From the NCBI GenBank assembly GCA_035360795.1, contig DAOSBJ010000016.1, forward strand, positions 1 to 7,893: DNA of 7,893 bases. The letters run 5' to 3'. The notes beneath the pieces are model-generated. The model ran no database searches. It worked only from the letters and a program-made list of their open reading frames with translations, and had not been told where the DNA came from. Numbering within the stretch: position 1 is the stretch's first letter; each line of letters opens with the position of its first letter. Of the stretch, positions 1-6,200 are shown piece after piece. A program made the position numbers and the translations under genes. Origin of the DNA: DAOOKJ01 sp035360795 (lineage in GTDB: Bacteria > Patescibacteriota > Minisyncoccia > UBA6257).

Positions 1-69
1 GATGTAAAATCTCAGGAATATATTAGTCGAATTAAATTTCACATACTTCCTTGTCGATATATTGGCTAA
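1..69 (+). CDS. hsdM: Type I restriction-modification methyltransferase subunit HsdM, C-terminal end (partial)
   Basis: The window opens inside a reading frame of 22 codons ending at TAA (67-69). The last residues read FHILPCRYIG, which aligns position for position with the conserved C-terminal end of type I DNA methyltransferases (HsdM, N6-adenine methylases), usually of the form hxLxPGRYVG. HsdM methylates adenine within the bipartite target chosen by HsdS. One oddity is a Cys where the family normally has Gly in PGRY. The stop lies only 4 bases before the ATG of the first hsdS-start copy, the usual hsdM-hsdS spacing. With 22 residues visible, the call depends on this tail motif plus the hsdS and hsdR genes downstream; the catalytic NPPF motif would lie upstream of the window. 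Confidence 0.75.
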   Translation, partial: DVKSQEYISRIKFHILPCRYIG

Positions 70-73
70 AACT

Positions 74-106
74 ATGCCTGACTGGTCAACAAAAAAATTA
101 GGGTAA
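74..106 (+). pseudogene. Orphan hsdS start (copy A), 10-codon remnant or leader peptide
   Basis: A tiny frame, ATG 74 to TAA 104-106, encodes MPDWSTKKLG. Residues WSTKKLG equal residues 5-11 of the intact HsdS further downstream (MKLNWSTKKLGEI), and the 20 bases 83-102 are identical to 1321-1340. It begins 4 bases after the hsdM stop, exactly where hsdS is expected. After the Gly codon the match stops and a TAA follows, then one base, then the ATG of the membrane-protein gene (108). It is best read as the original hsdS head cut off by insertion of accessory DNA. It may still be translated and hand ribosomes to the next gene by termination-reinitiation. Confidence 0.7.
83..102 (+). repeat. hsdS-head repeat, copy A
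   Basis: TGGTCAACAAAAAAATTAGG, identical over all 20 bases to copy C (1321-1340) and with one mismatch to copy B (571-590). It is in frame with the ATG at 74. The bases before it (CCTGAC) differ from those before the other copies, and after it the sequence diverges at once. Its 3' end, AGG plus the next G (100-103), lies 4 bases before the ATG at 108 and could act as a closely spaced Shine-Dalgarno for that gene. Confidence 0.9.
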
Positions 107-107
107 T

Positions 108-569
108 ATGTTTAATCAGATATTAACAATTGAAATTTCGGCGAGTGCTGTTAGTTGGTATGGGGCAATTGTTGCTACTCTTTCCGTGTTTATTTCACTT
201 TTAAATTATTTAAGAGATAGGAGTGGAATAAAGGTGAAATTATCTGAAGGATTCGTTGGTGATTGGGGCAATTGGTCTAATTCTGAAAATTTACAAATAT
301 TTATTAAGGCGATAAATATTGGTCGGAGACCGGTTACTTTAAATGGAGTAGGATTCTCTTTAAAGAATGGTAGACAAGTGATAGTGACAAGGCCAGAGCT
401 AATTAATTTTCCCTACGAACTTCAAGAAGGAAAATCCATACAAACTTGGGTGGATAAAAATGATATTTTTCAAGATGTAGCAAGGCAGAAAACAAAAATT
501 ACATACGCTTGGTATCAAGATGCTACCGGTAAGGTTTATAAAACAAAATTTCGTATAAAAAATGACTAA
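108..569 (+). CDS. Small membrane-anchored protein with a soluble beta-rich domain, unknown function
   Basis: This is a 153-residue protein of a family I cannot name. A hydrophobic stretch at about residues 15-35, followed by Arg-Asp-Arg, forms a single predicted membrane helix; by the positive-inside rule the C-terminal part is probably cytoplasmic. Residues 40-150 alternate polar and hydrophobic positions as in a beta-sandwich and include N70-I-G72-R-R-P75-V-T, a pattern common in Ig-like accessory domains. I see no catalytic motif. The ATG at 108 was chosen because it is the first in frame, lies one base after the stop of the hsdS-start remnant, and is preceded by AGGG. Its stop (567-569) lies inside the second hsdS-start copy. 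It is the only gene of the first inserted unit, so it is cargo placed between hsdM and hsdS. A role as a membrane partner of a defence effector is inferred. Confidence 0.7.
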   Translation: MFNQILTIEISASAVSWYGAIVATLSVFISLLNYLRDRSGIKVKLSEGFVGDWGNWSNSENLQIFIKAINIGRRPVTLNGVGFSLKNGRQVIVTRPELINFPYELQEGKSIQTWVDKNDIFQDVARQKTKITYAWYQDATGKVYKTKFRIKND

Positions 570-621
570 TTGGCCAACAAAAAAATTAGGTAAAGAAATT
601 TTAACATGTTTACTTGGCTAA
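562..621 (+). pseudogene. Orphan hsdS start (copy B), 19-codon remnant or leader peptide
   Basis: ATG 562 to TAA 619-621 encodes MTNWPTKKLGKEILTCLLG. MTNWPTKKLGKEI looks like a normal HsdS N-terminus and corresponds to MKLNWSTKKLGEI of the intact gene, with Ser replaced by Pro and an extra Lys. The resemblance to hsdS ends near KEI; LTCLLG is read through the start of the next gene. It overlaps the end of the membrane-protein gene by 8 bases and covers the first 16 bases of the HEPN-like gene (ATG 606). It is either a relic of a second hsdS allele or a boundary element brought in with the cargo. Whether it is translated cannot be told from sequence. Confidence 0.65.
571..590 (+). repeat. hsdS-head repeat, copy B
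   Basis: TGGCCAACAAAAAAATTAGG differs from copies A and C at one base (C for T at 574). It shares the flanking AAT before and T after with copy C, giving 23 of 24 matches to 1318-1341. The core-to-core distance is 488 bases from copy A and 750 bases to copy C. It is in frame with the ATG at 562. Confidence 0.88.
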
Positions 622-1280
622 AAGAAAAAACATTTAGGAGGTTACAATATTGGTTTTCAGAACAATTAGCTAGAACATATCAAAAATCACATACGCAGAG
701 GCTTCAAGAAATGGCAAAAAATCTTCCGCAAGAATTTCTGGAAATTAATAAGGTTCTTACAACGCTGAATAATAATAGTTGGGCTGTCTATCATCTTTTT
801 AAAAAAGCGAAAAACAAGAATCAATATGCAAACGCCTTCTTATATTTTTTTTACTTTTTTGAGCTAAATTTGAAATATCTTATTATATCGGAAATGAATA
901 TCAGAAATATGAATTCGGTATTATCAAATATCAAGAGTAATCTAAATTTTTTCTCAATCTATCAAGAAAATGAATTGCTAGCAATTTTAGATCTGGGTCC
1001 TGTAGGAAAAGTAATTGAGAAATTCATTACTATTTTTCCAAAAAGTAAGATAAGAGAAGATCTTTGGAAAATAAACAAGGAGCGAACTTACATAATCCAC
1101 AACATGCTAAAAAAAGAAATGAGCGAAGTTAATATAGAACAATCTTTTGAAAATTTTTTTCAAAAAACAGAAAAAGCTATTAAAAATACACGGGAAGAGT
1201 TTGATGGTATTCTTGCGAAAAGACCTCAAAATTTTTTAGAAAAATTAACAGAGATTATAAAATCGAACGATAAAATCTAA
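606..1280 (+). CDS. HEPN-like helical protein, putative RNase or toxin cargo
   Basis: A 224-residue, Lys/Asn-rich, almost entirely helical protein. Around residues 78-95 lies an aromatic helix (ANAFLYFFYFFELNLKYLI) resembling the first long helix of HEPN domains. Near residue 154 the segment LWKINKERTYIIHNML carries R160-x4-H165, fitting the HEPN Rx4-6H signature, with Thr in place of the frequent polar Asn after Arg. HEPN proteins are often metal-independent RNases in toxin-antitoxin and antiphage systems. The ATG at 606 lies inside the second hsdS-start copy, 13 bases before that copy's stop, so expression may depend on translational coupling; there is no good Shine-Dalgarno (the AGG at 588-590 is about 15 bases away). 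This gene fills the second inserted unit, between repeats B and C. The HEPN call rests on motif and helix pattern only; it could be another helical family with a chance RxxxxH. Confidence 0.5.
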   Translation: MFTWLKEKTFRRLQYWFSEQLARTYQKSHTQRLQEMAKNLPQEFLEINKVLTTLNNNSWAVYHLFKKAKNKNQYANAFLYFFYFFELNLKYLIISEMNIRNMNSVLSNIKSNLNFFSIYQENELLAILDLGPVGKVIEKFITIFPKSKIREDLWKINKERTYIIHNMLKKEMSEVNIEQSFENFFQKTEKAIKNTREEFDGILAKRPQNFLEKLTEIIKSNDKI

Positions 1281-1281
1281 A

Positions 1282-1297
1282 AATATTATAATATTAT
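1282..1297 (+). promoter_or_regulatory. Tandem AATATTAT repeat with a TATAAT box before hsdS
   Basis: AATATTAT occurs twice head to tail (1282-1289 and 1290-1297) in the 28-base gap between the HEPN-like gene and hsdS. It contains TATAAT at 1287-1292, a perfect -10 hexamer. Transcription from it would start near 1299, giving hsdS a leader of about 10 bases, close to leaderless. No convincing -35 is seen at the right distance, and such boxes arise by chance in AT-rich spacers. If real, it would let hsdS be transcribed independently of the inserted genes. Confidence 0.3.
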
Positions 1298-1308
1298 AAA
1301 ATTCTAAT

Positions 1309-2508
1309 ATGAAACTCAATTGGTCAACAAAAAAATTAGGTGAGATTCGAAAAGAGATTAAAAAAGAAAAAGCACCGGTAGAAGCGATGCCGTATATTGA
1401 AATTGGAAATGTAAATATTGAAAGTAAAAAAGTAAATTTTACAGAAAAAGGCGCAGTTAAGGGGAGCATTTTTTGTCCGGAAGAATCAATCTTAATATCA
1501 CGAGTGAGGCCTACAAGGGGGGCGGTAGTGTTAACCGATAGAAAATATGCCATATCCTCTGCTTTTACTATTATTAAACCGAAGATCAATTCTCGTTTAC
1601 TTTTTTACTTTTTAGCTTGGAATAAAAAATTTTTTGAATATTTAGGAAATCTACAAAAAGGAACTAGTTACCCATCTGTTAAAGAAAGTGATATTTTAGA
1701 TTTTGAAATTTCTTTTCCAGAAGATAAAGTTGAGCAGCAAAAGATTGTTTATATTTTGGATAATATTCAGAATATGATAAGAGTGCAGGAGAAGATTATT
1801 GAGAAAACAAAGGAGCTGAAAAAATCAATGATGGCCGATTTATTTAAATACGGTGGCCCGTCATTTAGAAAAGGGAGAAAATTAAAGAAAACTGAAATTG
1901 GAGAAATTCCAGAAAATTGGGGGGTTATGGGATTGAGAGAAATTGCTGAAACGAAAAGCGGGGGAACTCCAAACAGAGAAAAAAATGAATACTATGGTGG
2001 AAAAATTCCATGGGTTAAATCTGGAGAACTCAAGGATAATATTATTTTTGATACCGAGGAGAAAATTACGGAAGCAGGGTTAAGAAATTCAGCAGCTGTA
2101 ATTTTCCCAAAGGGTACTTTTCTCATAGCAATGTATGGTGCTACTGCAGGAAAAACAGCACTTTTGGGTATAGATGCCAGCACTAATCAAGCAGTATGTG
2201 CGATTTTTCCCAAAAACCAGTCATTTGTTCCAGAATATTTAAGATATTATTTTATTCAGGCAAGAGAAAGACTTCTTGGCGCAAGATATGGAGGAGCACA
2301 ACCTAATATAAACCAAAATATTATTAATAGTTTAATAATTTCTCTTCCGTCTCTTCTCGAACAACGCGAAATTGCGGATATTCTTCAAACTATTGACCAA
2401 AAGATTGAAATTGAGCAAAAGAAAAAAACTCTTTACGAAGAATTGTTTAAAACGATGTTGAATAAATTGATGACGGGAGAGATAAAAGTTGATAATCTAA
2501 AAATATGA
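1309..2508 (+). CDS. hsdS: Type I restriction-modification specificity subunit HsdS
   Basis: HsdS chooses the bipartite DNA target of the type I complex: two HsdM and one HsdS methylate, and HsdR adds restriction. The 399 residues match full-length family members. The order is TRD1 (about 1-137, starting NWSTKKLGEI), central helix (138-180, VEQQKIVYILDNIQN onwards), TRD2 (about 195-345) with SGGTP at 217-221, IPWVKSGEL at 233-241 and MYGATAGK at 275-282, and a C-terminal helix (350-390, LEQREIADILQTID). The two long helices are the spacers that set the distance between half-sites. The ATG at 1309 fits the family N-terminus and has no Shine-Dalgarno. The start region is copied twice upstream (83-102, 571-590). 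The stop overlaps the next gene by ATGA. Both TRDs look intact, so the gene is probably functional despite the genes inserted between it and hsdM. Confidence 0.95.
   Translation: MKLNWSTKKLGEIRKEIKKEKAPVEAMPYIEIGNVNIESKKVNFTEKGAVKGSIFCPEESILISRVRPTRGAVVLTDRKYAISSAFTIIKPKINSRLLFYFLAWNKKFFEYLGNLQKGTSYPSVKESDILDFEISFPEDKVEQQKIVYILDNIQNMIRVQEKIIEKTKELKKSMMADLFKYGGPSFRKGRKLKKTEIGEIPENWGVMGLREIAETKSGGTPNREKNEYYGGKIPWVKSGELKDNIIFDTEEKITEAGLRNSAAVIFPKGTFLIAMYGATAGKTALLGIDASTNQAVCAIFPKNQSFVPEYLRYYFIQARERLLGARYGGAQPNINQNIINSLIISLPSLLEQREIADILQTIDQKIEIEQKKKTLYEELFKTMLNKLMTGEIKVDNLKI
1321..1340 (+). repeat. hsdS-head repeat, copy C, inside the intact hsdS
   Basis: TGGTCAACAAAAAAATTAGG encodes WSTKKLG of the working hsdS gene (codons 5 onward). 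It is identical to copy A over 20 bases and one mismatch from copy B. Recombination between A and C would delete both cargo genes and place an hsdS starting MPDWSTKKLGEI 4 bases behind hsdM. The seven-A run spans the AAA AAA codons. Confidence 0.9.
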
Positions 2509-3167
2509 ATTTAGATGAATTTAAGTTAAAAACTTTGGGAATAGACAAAGAAGAGTTTCAGAGGATCTATACTTTTGTTGATTTTGGGAATGTAAATTAT
2601 TGGTATGAGAAAGACAGAAAAGATTTTGATAATAATCTTTTACCTCAAAATCAGAAGTTAATAGTAGGGATTGAGAAATTATCAAATTTTATTAATTTAT
2701 TTTCAGAAGATAAAAGGTTTTATTACGGATTAGATAAAAGAGATGAAGCTACTTGGCATATTACTAAATTAGCTGATGAATTTAATTTTAAAGTTAATAA
2801 GAAGCCAATTCAATGGATTAAACATTATTTAGAAGTTAAAGACGAGAAAAATATAGAATTAAATTATAAAATTAAAAAAGATAGCGAAGGGGTTTTTATA
2901 GAAATTCCGAAATGTAATTTTGATGTAGAGATAACGATAGATGCTATTCGATTGATTGACTATTATGATACTTTTGCTCTTTTTTCCGGTGATAGTGATT
3001 TTTCAATGTTGTTGAAGTTTCTGCGAAGAAAAGGTAAAAAAATCATTCTATTTTATGCCGGAAGAATATCTCATAGTATAAAAAATTATGCTGACCTGTT
3101 GGTAAATGCTCAGAAAATTAAAAATTCCGTTTGTACGTTAAAAGAAATGAAAAAGAACCCCGTATAA
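2505..3167 (+). CDS. NYN/PIN-like (LabA-type) nuclease domain protein
   Basis: A 220-residue protein of the NYN branch of the PIN-like fold, whose characterised members are mostly Mg2+-dependent RNases. The first strand reads FVDFGNVN with D26; a second acidic site lies in TIDAIRLIDYYD (D146); the third is the hallmark SGDSDF (161-166, D163 and D165), followed by LLKFLRRKGKKIILF and a C-terminal KNYADLLVNA helix, as usual for the family. All expected catalytic aspartates are present. Residues 95-140 hold a charged insertion of unclear role. The ATG at 2505 overlaps the hsdS stop (ATGA), so the two are translationally coupled and probably made in matched amounts. The stop lies within a hairpin (3155-3175). 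Its position between hsdS and hsdR suggests an auxiliary nuclease of the R-M system; its substrate is unknown. Confidence 0.85.
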   Translation: MNLDEFKLKTLGIDKEEFQRIYTFVDFGNVNYWYEKDRKDFDNNLLPQNQKLIVGIEKLSNFINLFSEDKRFYYGLDKRDEATWHITKLADEFNFKVNKKPIQWIKHYLEVKDEKNIELNYKIKKDSEGVFIEIPKCNFDVEITIDAIRLIDYYDTFALFSGDSDFSMLLKFLRRKGKKIILFYAGRISHSIKNYADLLVNAQKIKNSVCTLKEMKKNPV

Positions 3168-3175
3168 AGGGGTTC
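3155..3175 (+). terminator. Hairpin at the end of the NYN gene, possible terminator
   Basis: GAACCCC (3155-3161) and GGGGTTC (3169-3175) form a perfect 7-bp stem with a 7-base loop containing the NYN stop codon. It is strikingly G+C-rich for this DNA. No U-tract follows (CGGAAATCGG), so it is not a canonical intrinsic terminator; it may cause partial termination or protect the upstream mRNA end. Confidence 0.45.
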
Positions 3176-3180
3176 GGAAA

Positions 3181-3218
3181 TCGGATCCGTCTCCGACGGA
3201 CAGGGTAGCTTTCGCTAC
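3181..3218 (+). other. Two further hairpins with an alternative pairing in the NYN-hsdR spacer
   Basis: TCCGTC (3186-3191) pairs with GACGGA (3195-3200) around a 3-base loop, and GTAGC (3205-3209) pairs with GCTAC (3214-3218) around TTTC. TCGGA (3181-3185) could instead pair with TCCGA (3192-3196), which excludes the first of these stems. Together with the hairpin at 3155-3175, about 64 bases are nearly continuous stem-loops, while the DNA from about 3222 to 3264 is almost pure A+T. Possible roles are a structured 5' leader of hsdR, a short ncRNA, or a dispersed palindromic repeat of this genome. No known riboswitch class is recognised. A possible -10 (TAAAAT, 3234-3239) follows, with no clear -35. 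Confidence 0.45.
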
Positions 3219-3264
3219 GTCAATAGCATAACATAAAATAAAAATATTTGTCAAATAAATACTT

Positions 3265-6200
3265 GTGGAAAACTCAAATATGCCAAAACAAATAGAAAAA
3301 CAATTAGTTGAGGATTATATAGCAGAAAAACTGCAAAATTTAGGTTGGAAGTTTATTGAAGCCTCCCAACTAAAGCGAGAAAGCCCCAGAGATCCGCTTT
3401 TGATTAATAATTTTAAAAAAGCGGTTTTAAAAATTAATAAAAACCTAAATTTTGGTGACGAAGAGATTAAAAAAGTTATTGATGAAATTAAACTTCTTAC
3501 TTCGGGGCAGGAAGGAATTAAAAATTTTTTACATTTTTTTAAATATGGCATTGGGATAGAATTTGAAAAAGAAAGGATAGTGAAAATGGTTAATTTATTT
3601 GATTTTGAAAACATTGAAAATAACGAATTTATTTTCTCAAGACAAATACATTACAGGGGGAAAGATTTAATTATTCCTGATATTATTTTATACATTAATG
3701 GTATTCCTTTGGTTGATATTGAATGCAAAAGTCCGACAAGTCTTAGGGTTAATTGGGAAGAAGGATATCGCCAAATAAAAGAATATGAAAAGTTAGCTCC
3801 CGAACTTTTTAAATATATTCAAATTGGAATTGCTTTTGCCGAGAAAGTGCGATATTTTCCCATTGTTCCTTGGCAAGAAGATGTGTCGGTTTATTTATGG
3901 AGAGAAGGAGAGTTGCCGGAAGACGAGGCAATATTTAATTTGCTTAGGCCAAATGCCTTACTAGATGTTTTGAGAAATTTTCTTTTTATCAGAGAAGAAC
4001 ACGGGGAAATGACAAAGGTCATTGCTCGCTATATGCAATACCGTGCGGCAAATAAAATTTATCAAAGGGTAATTGATAATTTAGAAGGTAAAGACACTAA
4101 GAACAAGGGTTTAGTTTGGCATTGGCAAGGATCTGGTAAAACCTTAACAATGATTTTTGCCGGTCATAAATTGTTTTTTGATAAACAACTGGAAAATCCA
4201 ACGATATTTTTTATTATTGACCGACGAGATTTAGAGAATCAGATGAATAATGAGCTTTCTTCATTGAGGCTAAATTTTTCTTTTGAAAAAATAGGAAGCG
4301 TTAGAAAGTTAAAAGAAATTATTTCTCATGATAATTTTCGGGGAAAAAGGGGGATATTTTTAACTTTAATTCATAAATTCAGCCCTGAAGAAAAATTTAT
4401 CCCCGAAGAACTGCTTACTGATATTCATTTAAACCAACAAGGAATTAGTTCAATTTTAGAAAGAAAAAATGTGATTTGTTTTCTTGATGAAGTTCATCGT
4501 TCGCAGTATGGTCTATTGGCAGCCCAAATGAAAAAAGTTTTACAAAATGCTTTCTTCTTTGGATTTACAGGAACACCAATTGCTGAGGATGAAAGAAATA
4601 CTTATGCTGAATTTGGCTATCCCTTCAAAGAAGAAGGTTATCTTGATAAATATTTTATTGATGATTCTCAGAAAGATGGTTTTACTTTGCCATTGGTTTA
4701 TCAACCTCGATTAGAAAAATTGCACATTAAAGAAGAGGAACTTCGCTTATTTTTAGAAAAAGTTCAAAGCGAAGACATTACCGAAACCGAAAAGGAAAAA
4801 ATAGAAAAATCGGTGAGACAAAGGTTAAATTATATATCGGTATTTTTAGAAAACGAAAAGAGGGTGGAAGTAATTGCCAATGATATTGCTAATCATTTTA
4901 AAGAAAATATTGATGGCAAATTTAAAGGAATGGTAGTAACTGGTAGTCGAAAAGCTTGTATTCTGTATAAAAAATATCTGGATCAATATTTATCTACTGA
5001 ATATTCTGAAGTTGTAATGACATTTAACTTAAATGATAAGGAACCAATTAAAAGTTTCTATAAAAAATGGCAAGAAAGATATTCTGGCTTACCAGATGAT
5101 GAACATCGAATTAAGGAAATAGTAGAATCGTTTAAAGAGAAAGAATTCCCTAAAATTTTAATTGTAACCGATATGTTGATTACCGGTTTTGATGCGCCAA
5201 TTCTTCAAACAATGTATCTTGATAAACTGCTTAAAAAACACAAACTTTTGCAGGCAATTGCCAGAGTAAATCGGCCATATAAGGATGTTAAACCGGTTGG
5301 ATTAATAATTGATTACGTTGGAGTATTAAAAAATATTAATGCTGCTTTGCGCCAGTATTACAAAGAAGATACTCAAGGGATAATTTCCGATTTTTCGGCA
5401 TTATTTGACACCTTGAAAGAAATTATAGGGGAATTAGAAAAAATATTTAGTGGAATTGAATTCCGTTTTGAAAGAGAATATTTAATGAAGGCCGTAGATA
5501 GATTAAGAAATGAAGAAATAGAACAAGAATTTATTGAGAAATATAAAGAGGCAAGAAAATTATTTGAAGTTTTGGGAGCATATCCTGAAAAAATTAAATT
5601 TTTAGAAAAATTCAAATGGTTTACGGCTGTTTATGAATATTGGTTAAAACTTACAGCAAGCGAAATAGAAAAAGAGAAAATCGAAAAATATTTTAAAAAG
5701 ACAGTAGAAATAATTCATCAAGAGATTGAAATTCAAAATATAGACAAATCCTTGCCCCAAGTTGCTTTAAATATTGATTATCTAACCAAAATACAAAAAA
5801 GTAGTTTAAGCTTGGAAGAAAAAGCCGTTAATATATTATTCAAATTAGAAAAATTAGTGCTTGTCGACCAAAATCAAAATCCTATTTATAAGACAATCGC
5901 GGACCAATTGGAAGAATTGATAAGAAGATGGAAAGAAAGAGAAATCGAATACAAAGAACTATTTAATGAAGAGAGTAAGATTATTGGTTTTATTGAAGAG
6001 AAAGAGAAAGAACGCGAAAAATTAAAATTTAGCCAATTTGAATTTGGAATATTTTCTCTTTTAGATGTCCATTTAAAAGAAGAAAATAAAAATAAATTAA
6101 GGGAATTTGTGGGTGAAATTGTTAATATGATTAATGAAGATTTAATTGATAACTGGCAGGAAAATCCTACGTTGAGACAAAATATTGAAAGAAAATTACG

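Noticed and set aside
91..114. Programmed frameshift joining the copy A mini-frame to the membrane-protein gene
   Set aside because: A -1 shift at A_AAA_AAA leads to a frame that is not that of the gene at 108, and a +1 shift meets TAG at 99-101. No fused product is possible.
845..852. T8 run in the HEPN-like gene as a phase-variation tract
   Set aside because: Runs of 7-8 A or T are expected in DNA this AT-rich, and nothing else points to switching here.
1282..1300. AT-rich tandem repeat as a recombinase attachment site
   Set aside because: It occurs once, only before hsdS, and is not found at the other two head copies, so it does not mark the unit boundaries.
83..1340. Reading the three head repeats as a CRISPR array
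   Set aside because: Only three copies, 488 and 750 bases apart, with full genes between them; the repeats are coding hsdS sequence, not palindromic, and no cas genes are present.
3265..3279. GTG start of hsdR adding MENSN
   Set aside because: Not excluded, but ATG 3280 is equally or more likely; the five extra residues carry no recognisable conserved feature and no Shine-Dalgarno precedes the GTG.
3315..3614. Minus-strand open frame opposite the start of hsdR (others at 1245-1589, 1992-2183, 5373-5615, 6991-7257)
   Set aside because: They lie wholly or almost wholly opposite strongly supported genes, have Ser/Phe-rich composition typical of antisense of Lys/Glu-rich coding DNA, and show no motif.
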